A DNA stretch of 64,000 nucleotides from Neoechinorhynchus agilis (lineage: Eukaryota > Acanthocephala), in NCBI GenBank assembly GCA_051530055.1, contig CM121343.1, positions 5,642,001 to 5,706,000 of the forward strand. The letters are read 5' to 3'. The number at the start of each line of letters is the position of its first letter. The first letter of the stretch is position 1. The notes under the pieces were generated by a model. It worked only from the letters and a program-made list of their open reading frames with translations, was not told the origin of the DNA and searched no databases. Positions 9,942 through 23,400 of the stretch are shown one piece after another. The position numbers were made by a program, and so were the translations under genes.

Positions 9942-11870
9942 ACTGGTGATCTGAAGCAATCAATATTAGGCTATAAGGTCACGTCATCGATGAACACTAT
10001 CAAACTGTGAATGCAGCAACACCTCTTTTGTTTTCTTATAAGTAGTGAGTACAACAAGACGCACACTTGAGAATAGGCGACGGAGAGTGGAAATGCGTGG
10101 GCCTGGAGAAAAAAGGACACGAGCACGATGTCTTTTGTTGCATGAAACGGCGCATGCGAATGGACGTTCGTCGTAGCTCGCGAGGGACGCGCACGTTAAG
10201 TGTGCACAAATACGCGTAGAAAGCCGTGACCACAACAACAACAACAATGTACACTGAGAAAGTTGCGCGCGCGCTCAGTGTGCGTATTCATGAGGTCCAT
10301 GATCAAAAAACCCAACGGGTTGCATGTGGCAACTAGTGCTCTATGTGGAATGGAGTGATATACGAGCGTGTCTCATTAAGGATGCGACAATACTACTCTA
10401 ATTTCGGGAAAAAGTCGGTCGACAGAAAGCAAAGGTTGCCTTTGTCGACACGCAGCACTGACAGGCGGCGGAAAACATCTTCGTTGAAAGCCTTATTTTT
10501 GTTCTACCGGAGCAAATGCGGCTGTGAGTCGAAAAAGAACAACCATTTTCGCGGAATTTCAATCTAAACATCATAGTGTTCCCACTATACGACGATCATC
10601 GACATTCAACTAAAAAGTATCTTGAGAGACAAAAACGAGCCATAAATTATAAGTCTCTTGGTAACCAGTGACGTCCGACTTTCTTCGGTACAAAAAGCCC
10701 AAAAATGTATTTTTTTGGATACCAAACACGCATGAATTCACTCGTCTCGCTTCTTTCGCAGCAGATTCTTCGTTGAGTTTGCGTGCACATTTAAATTACT
10801 TTCCGATAGCTTTCGCTTTTAGATAGAACGAACAATTTTTAACTTTAGGCTCTCAATTACATTTTAAAGGTATTTTTGTATGTGAAATGAAACCTAGCCA
10901 TGGAGTTGACTCGGTGGGCGTAAAACATTGAGCCAAAAACACACCGGCAATGTTAAATTGTATGTGAAATGAATTTCCGGAGAGATTTAAAGAGGGAAAA
11001 TCACAATCTAGCCTTTCTCCAACCTGATTTGAATCTCAGAGTGAGTTACGGGCACACGTCGTTTCATTAAGTGCACAATGCAAGAGTACGTTTGTGAACA
11101 TTTTCGTTCTATTATCGAACAAAAGCCATCCGATATGAAGACGTGCTTTCTCCCCCTTACGGCATGATGTATTGTTTCTTTAGTCTTCAAAGAAACGAAA
11201 TTGTCTTGGTTTCCCTCCAAAAACAACCAAAATGGCTATCATCGTTGCTTGTGCACGGTCTTCCACACCAAGTCGGTATGTTAGTTGCTTAGTGGTGGTG
11301 GTGGTGGTGGTGGTAAAATCAATAATCTCGATATTATGTGTACCTCCTATGTTTGACAATGATCATTATTATAAGGATCTATTTGCTTATAAACCATTTT
11401 CATCACTGCGAACAAATGAACTTTGAATTAAAAAGACCGACGTTTAGTGTACAGACGGATCTATTATTTTGTCGCAGTAGAACGAACAACCGAATCGAAA
11501 TAATCAATTTTAACCCAGAATACTCACGTAATATTCTTGAACGCTTCATCTACAGGAATTTCCCGAGCTAACTGCCTCATAATTCATTTTCGTTCCTAAA
11601 TGCGACTTAAAATGTCAGAACCGTGATGAAGATCAATGCTGCACAATCAAAAATAGAAAATATTTTGGCGCAAATGAAACTTTCAGATTTATAGGAGCAT
11701 TGCAAACGACAAATTTAATTTAGGAGCTCTTATTTTTTTGCCCTTAACTCATGAAATAATAGCCTGTGCAATTGTGGAAAATTTGAATTTTTAAAGTCGT
11801 GTGGACGCAGGAAAATGATTTGGGTAGTCGAGTTGGTCGCGAGTTCGAAGAAACTTGCGAAACAATAGAC
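9942..11870. other. Upstream region of the kinase gene
   Basis: This should hold the 5' UTR and promoter of the minus-strand kinase gene. A GCGCGCGC tract at about 10264-10272 is flanked by CACTGAG and CTCAGTG (a small inverted repeat). A (GTG)n microsatellite lies at about 11294-11315. The open frames present lack any recognisable motif. Confidence 0.4.
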
Positions 11871-11874
11871 TGCA

Positions 11875-14363
11875 TACACGAAGGCCGAAAATAAATCAAT
11901 TATTTGATAATTCGCTAGAAAAAAGTTAAAATGATGAACACGCAATCTGCGGATGCCACCGGATAAACGAAATTGAGTGCTTCCATTTTAGATAGATTGA
12001 AGAAGGCCTACGCGAAAGCCGAGAATTATCAAATCAATCAATTATTAGAATTCGCTAGAAAAAAGTTAAAATGATGAACGCCCAATCTGCGGATACCACC
12101 GGGTAAACGAAATTGAGTGCTTCCATTTTAGATAGACCGAAGAAGACCTACGCGAAAGTCGAAAATTATAAAAAATAAATCAATTATTTGATAATTCGCT
12201 AGAAAAAAGTTAAAATGATGAACGCCCAATCTGCGGATACCACCGGATAAACGAAATTGAGTGCTTCCATTTTAGATAGACCGAAGAAGACCTACGCGAA
12301 AGTCGAAAATTATAAAATAAATCAATTATTTGATAATTCGCTAGAAAAAAGTTAAAATGATGAACGCCCAATCTGCGGATACCACCGGATAAACGAAATT
12401 GAGTGCTTCCATTTTAGATAGACCGAAGAAGACCTACGCGAAAGCCGAAAATTATAAAAAATAAATCAATTATTTGATAATTCGCTAGAAAAAAGTTAAA
12501 ATGATGAACGCCCAATCTGCGGATACCACCGGATAAACGAAATTGAGTGCTTCCATTTTAGATAGACCGAAGAAGACCTACGCGAAAGCCGAAAATTATA
12601 AAAAATAAATCAATTATTTGATAATTCGCTAGAAAAAAGTTAAAATGATGAACGCCCAATCTGCGGATACCACCGGATAAACGAAATTGAGTGCTTCCAT
12701 TTTAGATAGACCGAAGAAGACCTACGCGAAAGCCGAAAATTATAAAAATAAATCAATTATTTGATAATTCGCTAGAAAAAAGTTAAAATGATGAACACGC
12801 AATCTGCGGATACCACCGGATAAACGAAATTGAGTGCTTCCATTTTAGATAGATTGAAGAAGGCCTACGCGAAAGCCGAAAATTATCAAATCAATCAATT
12901 ATTAGAATTCGCTAGAAAAAAGTTAAAATGATGAACGCCCAATCTGCGGATACCACCGGATAAACGAAATTGAGTGCTTCCATTTTAGATAGACCGAAGA
13001 AGACCTACGCGAAAGCCGAAAATTATCAAATCAATCAATTATTATAATTCGCTAGAAAAAAGTTAAAATGATGAACACGCAATCTGCGGATACCACCGGA
13101 TAAACGAAATTGAGTGCTTCCATTTTAGATAGATTGAAGAAGGCCTACGCGAAAGCCGAAAATTATCAAATCAATCAATTATTAGAATTCGCTAGAAAAA
13201 AGTTAAAATGATGAACGCCCAATCTGCGGATACCACCGGATAAACGAAATTGAGTGCTTCCATTTTAGATAGACCGAAGAAGACCTACGCGAAAGCCGAA
13301 AATTATAAAAAATAAATCAATTATTATAATTCGCTAGAAAAAAGTTAAAATGATGAACGCCCAATCTGCGGATACCACCGGATAAACGAAATTGAGTGCT
13401 TCCATTTTAGATAGACCGAAGAAGACCTACGCGAAAGCCGAAAATTATAAAAATAAATCAATTATTTGATAATTCGCTAGAAAAAAGTTAAAATGATGAA
13501 CACGCAATCTGCGGATGCCACCGGATAAACGAAATTGAGTGCTTCCATTTTAGATAGATTGAAGAAGGCCCACGCGAAGGCCGAAAATTATCAAATCAAT
13601 CAATTATTAGAATTCGCTAGAAAAAAAGTTAAAATGATGAACGCCCAATCTGCGGATACCACCGGATAAACGAAATTGAGTGCTTCCATTTTAGATAGAC
13701 CGAAGAAGACCTACGCGAAAGCCGAAAATTATAAAAAATAAATCAATTATTTGATAATTCGCTATAAAAAAGTTAAAATGATGAACGCCCAATCTGCGGA
13801 TACCACCGGATAAACGAAATTGAGTGCTTCCATTTTAGATAGACTGAAGAAGGCCTACGCGAAGGCCGAAAATTATCAAATCAATCAATTATTTGATAAT
13901 TCGCTATAAAAAAGTTAAAATGATGAACGCTCAATCTGCGGATACCACCGGATAAACGAAATTGAGTGCTTCCATTTTAGATAGACCGAAGAAGACCTAC
14001 GCGAAAGTCGAAAATTATAAAAAATAAATCAATTATTTGATAATTCGCTATAAAAAAGTTAAAATGATGAACGCCCAATCTGTGGATACCACCGGATAAA
14101 CGAAATTGAGTGCTTCCATTTTAGATAGACCGAAGAAGACCGACGCGAAAGTCGAAAATTATAAAAAATAAATCAATTATTTGATAATTCGCTATAAAAA
14201 AGTTGAAATGATGAACGCCCAATCAGCGGATACCACCGGATAAACGAAATTGAGTGCTTCCATTTTAGATAGACTGAAGAAGGCCTACGCGAAAGCCGAA
14301 AATTATCAATAAATAAATCAATTATTTGATAATTCGCTATAAAAAAGTAAATGATGAACATCT
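11875..14363. repeat. Satellite-like array, about 18 copies of a ~143-bp unit
   Basis: The marker GATGAAC recurs 18 times with spacing of 137-146 bp. Each unit carries TTAAAATGATGAAC, CAATCTGCGGAT, CCACCGGATAAACGAAATTG and GATAATTCGCT. Two subtypes exist. One has GAACGCCC with GACCGAAGAAGACC. The other has GAACACGC with GATTGAAGAAGGCC, and some of its copies read TTAGAATTCGCT. The subtypes are interspersed. The units have stops in all frames apart from short shadows, so this is not a coding repeat. Confidence 0.9.
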
Positions 14364-14717
14364 TTACAAAACGCTATTTTCGTATTTCCAGCATTGAACG
14401 AGATCGCGATCGAATTCTCCTAATAAATCTCTATTAGGCGAGCACGGTCCAAGGATGCGCGCATTTCCTGATAGTGTCCGAATTGAAATTGCGGATCTTT
14501 GCAATTGGCGAGATATGGCGGCGGACTCACGCACGTACGGATTGTTGTATAGAACTGTGATGATTGCGTACGAATGGTTGTGGTGGTGGTGATAGACAAT
14601 GGTTCGGCCGTTGTAGTAGACGGGCAGTGGGACGTTTATATGTGTTTGTCTCACTTGCGGATGACGACGAAGTGACATTTGAGGTTCACTGCAGGAAGGC
14701 AGAGTAAGCAAGTTCAT
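14364..14717 (-). CDS. Possible exon of an unknown protein (uncertain)
   Basis: The minus strand immediately after the satellite is less AT-rich than its surroundings and open in two frames. One frame runs from an ATG at 14717 for 117 codons. The other, about 70 codons in roughly 14640-14430, reads as a Thr-rich stretch followed by PYLANCKDPQFQFGHYQEM, which looks more like real protein. No family is recognised and no flanking exon could be linked. It could equally be chance. Confidence 0.2.
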   Translation of the reverse strand: MNLLTLPSCSEPQMSLRRHPQVRQTHINVPLPVYYNGRTIVYHHHHNHSYAIITVLYNNPYVRESAAISRQLQRSAISIRTLSGNARILGPCSPNRDLLGEFDRDLVQCWKYENSVL

Positions 14718-17470
14718 TTGTGCACGGAAAACTGCAGTGTAAATACCGATGGCCTTGTGGATGCTTCTTCTTAGAATGACTAAACTTATAGACGTACTTT
14801 GAAAAGATTACGATCTGAAGAAAGTCTTTACAATGTCAGCCCACCACCCGTTAGCCGTATCGATAATGTGCATAGAGTAGCACCGGCCCGTTTGCAGCCG
14901 CCATTTCGGACTAAACAGTTTTTGTCACTTAGACTAAAGACACGACTGACAATAGTGCCCGATACCAATGCGTAGTCACGCCATCAACGCTGACGAATCT
15001 GATAAATTGGTCTCTAATCAGACTCTTTTTATCTCCACCATATCAACTGCGGTGGTGGTGGCGGCAAAGAAGCCAAAACCAAAGCTATTTTGCACTCTTG
15101 GGTGGGAAACGGGTGTATATTTGAGGAGCTCGAAACCTCTAGCCATAATTCGTGAAGTAGGACGCTCATCGAACTATATCTCCTCCATACAAGTGAATTA
15201 CATAATTAATTACATCAAACAGATATTCCATTTGCGTTGCCGCTGTTGGCAGTCCTGTCCCTTGCAGCCTATCAGAGGAATGTGTAATTAAGAACACATT
15301 AAAATGTTTTTGTGGCACATTATAACACTAGATTTGCAAATTACTGTCTTCTAGAGAGGTATGGAGGATATTGACAAATGCCCATCATGCATAGAGCATG
15401 CTCATTTTATAATTTTGAGTTATTCAAAAGTATTCGGTTCAGAATGTACCTTTTCCACTTCTCCCTTCGAATGATCCGTTCAACTAGAAACAATCCGTCA
15501 TTGGATATTTGTTTAGAAAAACTAAAAGTCGAAAATCATCGGCTGATGTGAAGTAGCTCTAAACTAAATAGAGTTCTGGATAACAAAGTTGAGAGATATG
15601 TGTACATTCGAATGTAGTTTTTATGCCTATCTGAAATATGCTTTTACAGGAAGTATTTGAAGATAAATCTTTTGCAGATGGAGATCCACAAGGTTCGAAA
15701 ATGTTATAAAACCAAAGAGTGAGCGACTCAGAAAGGGGATGCACCATCCTCGAGGTAGTGGAGGATAAAGACGTCCATCCCATTGGAACTGTTATAATTT
15801 CTTAACGTTCCTGAAAAATAAACATTTCCACATTAAATCGAGATGTGCCGGATCAGATCTAGTACGTCCTGCGGTCAACAGTATACTCTCAACATTGGTA
15901 CCTTGGAACGATCCTAAGCTGGAGCTTCATGCATGCGTTGCGCAGGAACATCCCGAAACAACTCCAAAGGACACTCGATATTTCGTAACGAACGTGTTTC
16001 CTAAAGCACAGTCCCGTCTCTTCTTAGATTTAATGCTGGTTGAATCAAAAACTAATCGCTAATGTCAAAGTAAATCTTAAATAGCCCGATTTTTAGTAAG
16101 CTCCTATAAAAATGTTGGGTAGTGAAGTTTCCATCAAACACCCTATCGTTGCCAACATAGTTTTAGAAGATATACACTTTATTAATTCAATTCTAATCAT
16201 AGCATCAATCACGCCCCAGCTTGTCGACGGTCGAGAGCGTACCCATTATTCTGGCGGCGCTGCAGAAAATTTTACTCATGTGACTGCCAGTCGCTTCCTT
16301 CATTTGAGACGTATAATTTAAAGGCCGACTCCGCGAGCCATTGGACTACAAGCAAATTCTCAATGATAATCAACGTCAGCAAAATAACTTAATACGGTTC
16401 TTTAAGGGCTAATGGAGCTATTTTCACGCACGTAACCGTTTTTTAAAGACTTTCCAATATATTTGGGAATCTTAATTATATAATATTGCACATTTTTGTT
16501 TATAATAAGCACCTTACAATCTCTTGCATTCCTTAGGTCGCATTAAGCTACAAAGATTCCTTCCTCCTATGCATATACCTTGAAAAATATAGACAATATT
16601 TTAAGACCTATCGCTTCCTACAAAGATGCTTAAATTCTATAAAATTGCAATAGGCGCAAACTGCATTTACTCAGGTAATAGCCCATTATCAATAGGAATC
16701 GAGTGATAAAACAATCACTCAAAATTTTCCCTATCCAAAATCGACCTAAGCGAGTCACAAAATCGCGACTTTTATGCTTTATCCTTACAATTTTCACGAC
16801 CATTATTCGTGATGATGGCATCAAAGGCATAAATGAAGCATCAAAAATAAAACTACTATTTCCAACAATCATTCTCAGTTCAGTACAACATCTTTAGAGC
16901 AAAACATTTTAGAAAAATCTTGGAAAATAATGCGAGATGGCTCATTTATTATAGAAACATTTCAATCACCAAAAATGTCGATATTTGTTATAATATGGAC
17001 GAATTTGTGCTAAGCGTAGAAACGTGTAGGTAAACTAACAAAATCAGCATCCAGGAGAACAGAACAATCGTTTGTGTGATGATGAAATTTAAGAAGACAC
17101 AGCTAAATTTTTCTCATTTTCATAAATTCACTATTCGCCTATATTCACGATTTCGATGTTTACGCAGATTGTTTGCATAAAAATGCTTCCATTTCACTAA
17201 AATATGAACAGCTAGAATGTATGATTAATACTATAAACAAAATGTATTGTTGCGATTCAACATACACCAAAAAACTTTGGTGGACGATATGGAACTTATT
17301 AAAAAAAGGCCAAATTTAACGCTTTTCGCGGTACCTACAAACATCTAATAAACATTGAGTACGATTTTGGATGTGATTGAGGAAAAAGATACATACTTTC
17401 CAACATTTGGAACGTTAGCACCAACATACCGCACAATCTAAATAAAGTGCTTTTTCACGTGGAAATAATA
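14718..17470. other. Intergenic DNA with one dispersed repeat
   Basis: No gene is recognised. A plus-strand frame of 107 codons (14968-15291) and several shorter ones lack motifs. The 225-bp dispersed repeat at 16742-16966 is listed separately. The right end should hold the VPS13 3' UTR. Confidence 0.45.
16742..16966 (+). repeat. 225-bp dispersed repeat, copy 1
   Basis: From CGACCTAAGCGAGTCAC to AAACATTTCAAT this segment matches 36217-36441 in the same orientation. By eye there is one mismatch in 225 bp (TCGCGAC here, TCACGAC there). The flanks differ completely. No inverted ends, no coding frame and no target duplication were found. Confidence 0.9.
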
Positions 17471-20400
17471 TCAATTCACATTTTGCCTTTTAAGTGGCGT
17501 GAGTAAATCCTCTTTACCCACTTCAAGTCTAATTACAGTATTTAGCTTTGAACAAATCCACCTGGCATCATCTTCGGTTTTGATTGGTCGGATGAATTGT
17601 TCACCAGCCGCAAGTATTCGATTCATCTTTCGTTCAAGAATTACTTCAAATGCATTTTCGTTACTATTAAGCATAGATCTGTAGAATACCTTTCTCAACG
17701 AGCTAATATCAATGGGATCGGATTTAATTTTCCAATTCTGCAGTAATTTATTCCTGCTGGGCTTCAGAAGGTAGATTCTTGCATCGGTAACAAGAACACA
17801 CATATTATTCGCTATGCATAAATGGGTCCAATAAAACTCATTATCGTCGACTCCATTTTCAACCTGTACAGTTCTTAAAATAGAAGCTCCTTTGCTACCA
17901 TACTCTGTATATGGTTGGAGGCCAATATCAGGGTTTATTGTTCTGGGTAGACGAGTGGGAGTAATCATTTTCGCAGGACTGGTAAGACGACTTAAGGTAC
18001 TTAGAACAATACTGGCACTATCAAAGATACCACCACTCGGCTTGACAATGAGTCCAATGAATCCTTTATATAATCCTTTACCGAATCCCTTTTTACCAGG
18101 AATCTGACGCCGCTCTTCGACTGGCTTTTCGATAATATCACGAAATCCTCTGGCCCAGCCGCCTAGAAATATCCTCCCAGCGCTTTTGAGAGCGCTTGGC
18201 ATATCACTAACACGCTGTTGTCGCAGTCGTCTATACCGGATAAGCTTATAACTCTTATCAAATGAAAATGAAGCAAGAGCACGACCAGCATAATCTGTAA
18301 TCAACGAAGCGGAGTTTGCGGCTGAGCTCACAGTTGCAGCGGTACCATCCTTAATTTCCCTCCAAGTATGCCGCAAATTTGTTTTAGCCTTCTTCGGTGA
18401 TTTTACAGATTGCACGAGTGGATCATATAAACTTCTTCCAACGACGTCGGAAAATTGCTTCAACAAACCGTAAGGGTTACCCAAAAGATTTAGTCCAAAG
18501 ACCAGTACATAAGCTTGCTTAATAGCTTCTAACATGTAGAAGTTTTGAAAGAGTCGAACAAGGGATGGAAAGTTTTGAGATCGATGTTCGATATTGAAAC
18601 TTTTAAAACTGAATGGAACGTCACTGAATCCACTGATCGCTTTTCCTATATGAATGGTAAGAGCGTGACCGATAGTACCAAAAATTCTCTGCATCACAGC
18701 ATCATCCTCTTCGTAATGTGGAGAAGAGGAGTCTAATGAAAAGCTCATCCGAAGAGACACCGAGTCAATCGAGAATGATTCTATTACTATTCGAAGGTCC
18801 TGGAACCACGTAAGTTCACCTTCATCAGTGATAGCCCTTTCAAAAAATAGATCAACGTCGAGTGCGACTAATCGTGAGCTATCGGTGTCCTCTGCCGTAA
18901 AAATACGCTCATCCGCGGGTACTGCGAGTAAGCCCATTTCGGATTGACTTCTCGTCATTGACTGAAGATGTTCTTCGTGATGTTGCCAGTTTTCCAGCCA
19001 GAAAAGTGCAGTGCATAGAAATCCTTTATCGACATTTAAGCAAAATTGTTTGATGCTCACTTTACCAGATCGAATTATGTACATGTTATCCTTCATCGAA
19101 ATTATCAAATGAGTATCGATGAAAGGCGTTTGCCCTTCTGAGGACTCTATCATTGGATAGAATACTAGATCAAAGTAGCTATCTGTTAGTTGATTGTCTA
19201 TCGTCCACCGAGCGCCATAAACATTCAACTCTTTGAAATTAGACTAACTAGAAATGGGGTTCATTTGGTTCAGTAATTATAAGAATTCATGTCACTAGTT
19301 TAATAGGGTGTGCTGTCAGCGCTGTTCGACTCAATTCTAGTCATAAAACGATTATTCTTGATTTAGTTCAATATTGCGACAAATGCACAATGCAATTTCA
19401 GAGATTTAAGAAGTAACGAAATGTACAACGATGGGTTGTATAAGGGCTGTAAATTCTGCATTTGTGTGCAGTATGTACTGTAGCTACTCAAAGACAAAAA
19501 ATTATAATTGTTCTATGAGTAATAATTAGAACCTGGTGCTTTCAACGTTTTTATGATCGAGCATGCGTCTATCGTTAAGCTAGTTTCTAATTTTATTTCT
19601 AGCCTACCAAATCAATAATAAAAAAAATTAGATCTACAAAAAAGCGATGTCAGCAAAATGTTTTAAATTTTATTTGTTAAAACTCTCTCAAAGTAATCGA
19701 TTTTGTCTACTCTCGAAAAGGGGTTTAAACAAGAGGTAATAGATTTTGAAAATTAAGAATAGTAAAGCTTTTCGCTTTCCCACTAATCATATTTTTAAGC
19801 ATTCGGTGGCATCTTTTAATTGGCTATGCCAAATGACGACCCTAGCGGCAATGCATACAGCCGACTGTCTATAAGATAGTTCAATTGCGGGTCTATTGGT
19901 CCTTATCAGAATACCTTCACTAGGTTCCTTTACGCTCATGTCCATAAAGTCAAACACATACTGGTTGCATCTTTCCTCGTTATTGGAACCATCATCAATG
20001 ATTGTCTGACGGTACTTATACTCCAGCCAATCAGCGCTTGCTTTTGAACTTGGTATTTTCATAACAACGCCTCCATCACTTTTAGTCTTCATGTGCCATC
20101 GGGCTTCTGAGCCTTGACATGATAGCAGACCGAATTCGTAAGTATCATTAATTAGTGATACCTTTAGTGCGTTCAGGGTAATCGATAGATCAAAAGTTGC
20201 GAAATCAGGCTGACCAAGAATCTGGTACAAAGTCCCATTATCAGTAAAAGTGAGAACTCGTTGAACGTCGTCATACGATGACATCCAAAATATATTGGTT
20301 CTCTCATTATTTGGTTTTAGGACAGGGCATTGACCAGCATCGTCACGGTCGAATACAGCCAGGAATTTAGCTGGTTTTCCAAATAATGTTTGCAGTTGAC

Positions 20401-23400
20401 TATTTTCGTCGGATACAGGTGACCAGTAAAGATTTCGGGTCAGAGCCGAATTAGGAAAAATGTAGTATATGCTCTCAAAAGGACGCAATAAGAGGTCACT
20501 GGACTCTGTAACGATACTTTGTGAGATAGATATTGACAAATCAGAACACAGATTTCTAAGTTGGACTGGAGCGTCACCGTAGGATAGTTTCTTAAGAGTT
20601 ACTTTTGTTCCAGGCGGAACTCCTACTGAAACGGTTGCCCCTTGTGAACCAAGTCCGATAGCGGTGCTCATGCAGTGCACAAGTGGAAAAGAAGTCCAGG
20701 GCATTGAACCTTGATTATCGTCATGTGTACGCAATGACATTATTGGATTAACATTAGGCCAGAACGGATGTGAACCATTCGGCCTCACTATTACTTCAGA
20801 CATTTGAGGTAACGGATCTTTTAATTGGACATTTAAACCGCTCCTGTTCACCAAAGTGTACGTAGGCAAAAACTGAATGATTCGTGTTAGTCCGGTGTTC
20901 GAAAATGTAATCTTGCAGCTGATTTCAAAGGTGCGGTTGTTCTTATCTTTCACTGGAACTGCCAGGCTTACCCCAATAGTTTCAATATTGAATTCCTGGC
21001 TCCATCTAGCGCAGTGCATCAAGCGAATCTTAGCGCGTCCTTTTCGATTAAACGGATATCCAAAAATTCGTTGCCTTACAGATGCTGGAAGTTCTATGAT
21101 CCCTCGATAATCATGAGCCTTAAACTCCAAATCGAGCCCAGTTCTGTTGTGAATCCAATATGGAGCGGAAATAACCAGTGCATTGGCTTGGGGTAGAGCA
21201 CTCTCCTTCCTTTTTCCCTGACAGATATTAAGATAAATAGGATAATCTTCCTTTGTTGCACTAACAAATTTTACAGATAATGTGTAAGAATAGCCATCAT
21301 AACTTAGGTTTGAGTCATATGTGACATTATCGTACTCAAACTGAGCCGATACTTGATTTAAAGTGTCATTAGAGTGATAATTCAGAGTACGGCCTGTTTT
21401 TACCCAAAGTTCGCCAATTTTCACATCGAAAGGAAGGGCATTTGTGATGGTAAGTGCCGGAGTCACTATGATCATTCTTGGAGGAAATCTGTATTGAGCA
21501 ACGCTTGCACTAACTGTTTCATGTTCCAATGTATCAATTTTAAAATAGAATCCCATGTTGGTAACCGATGATGATAGAAATTTCGATTCGATCATCGAGG
21601 GTACAAGCGATGTAACGCCAGTTGTGGCTGTGATTCCACGTGGCCAGAATCTCATCACATCTATATGAGATTGTTTCCCAGGTGATCGAAAAATGTAACT
21701 TTTCCCATCAACTGGATTTAATTCGAAAAACGAGTTGCAAACCTTCACGGGTTCGAATCGGGGATCGTCAGGTGCCAACAGCATTTCACAGTGATACACT
21801 ACCTGAACAGGAACTTCAAAAACTTCATCCGGTTCCAAGGAAGCCAACGTAAACACGTTCGGAAAACAACTCTCGGGAAAATCGAATGGTAGATAATCAG
21901 GAAAATCGTCTCTACGGTGACAATATAATTTTAGTCGAACTCTAGTAACGTTTTTGATTCGTGTAGGTGGACAGAGCGATATAGATTCCGCTGAATGTTC
22001 ACGCGATATCGTAATGAATATCAAATACGAGCAATGATAAGTTTGATTGACTACTGGCTTTATCAGAGTCCCACTACGTTTGAACGATAAATCATGTATA
22101 TCCGACAGATTGGTGAATTGAATGTTGAAACGATATTTTCTCAAATCATCGGATATGTCGTCTTCGGTAATGCCTGAACGCATACTAACCATAGGAAAAC
22201 TCACTAGAGGTGACAACAGAGCTGTTGTCATGCTTTGTATAGTACTTTGCTGCGGTTTCTCATGTTGCTCTGTACAACGGTAAACTCGAAAAAATAACAT
22301 CTCAAGTAGGAGACAACCATTGTATATCGCACTATACATTTTTTATCTCCTTTAATATTACATAAATTTAACAAACTAAATGAATTAGGTCAGCCTTATC
22401 GAAATGTTAACAAGAATTTACAAAATATTTAAAAATATCTTAAAGAGAATAATCTTGCCCTCTTAAGGTGCTCCAAAAAGATTGATTAAAAAAGAGTGCT
22501 TATATGTTGATTCAAAATCGAAAAAAACATAGGTAAGACCTTTTATGTAATTTCAGTTATTTTCTAATACTATGCGAACAAAGTTTGAATTTTAACAAAT
22601 TCATAATTACTGTAGAGTTATTCCGAAGCCGTAACCGGTTGGCTTCTAATCGATAAACAATCTAGTTTACTTGGTATGGCTTATTAAGAAGTTTAAACCA
22701 ATAAATCAGTATTCAGGACTTTAAATGATTGCAAAAAAACCACTTCTACATTTTCGAGTTTACCGGATTTTACGTTTGGTTTCGTCAAAGTAAGTTATAG
22801 TACAGCTATGGATTACATCGGGATTAAGTACAACATTTTTTGAAAGTTGGATATTAACTTGAAGTCCAGTATGATTCCAAACCTCAAGAAATGGTTTAAG
22901 TTCCTTCCTACCTTGTTCAGCTTTATCCGAAGTGTTCGTAATTACGCGTATGAGTCTGTAAAGGAGTCTCATGGCAACCGGAGTAAGATTAAAACTCAGC
23001 GTATCATCCGAACATAGCTTAATAAACGAAGATGTTGTAATTCCTGGAGGTAAAGCCTTTGGTCTACTTAAATTCTCGCTTTTATCTCCAGAACCAAGCG
23101 TGATAGAGTTTATGTAAGGCTGAAACAAGCGACGATAAGTGTCATGAACGATTTTGAACTTAGCCATCAAAGAAAGCGCCTCTGCTGACGTAAACCAGAA
23201 CTCAAACTTCCAAGGCCGGTATCTGTCTTCAACGATCATAAGTGGTTCGATAAAAGGTTCCCACACAGCTAAGGCATCATTATAGTAGGAACATTCAAGT
23301 TCAAATTGCGCAATAACTGTAAGTCTTCGTGACCAATCATGAGCGTCAGCTCGGATGGATATCAAAGCAATCATGAGAGGTACGAGTTCGTGTTGTGTCT

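Noticed and set aside
11875-14363. CRISPR-like array
   Set aside because: The whole ~143-bp unit is conserved, with no short repeat and unique spacer pattern, and the context is an animal genome.
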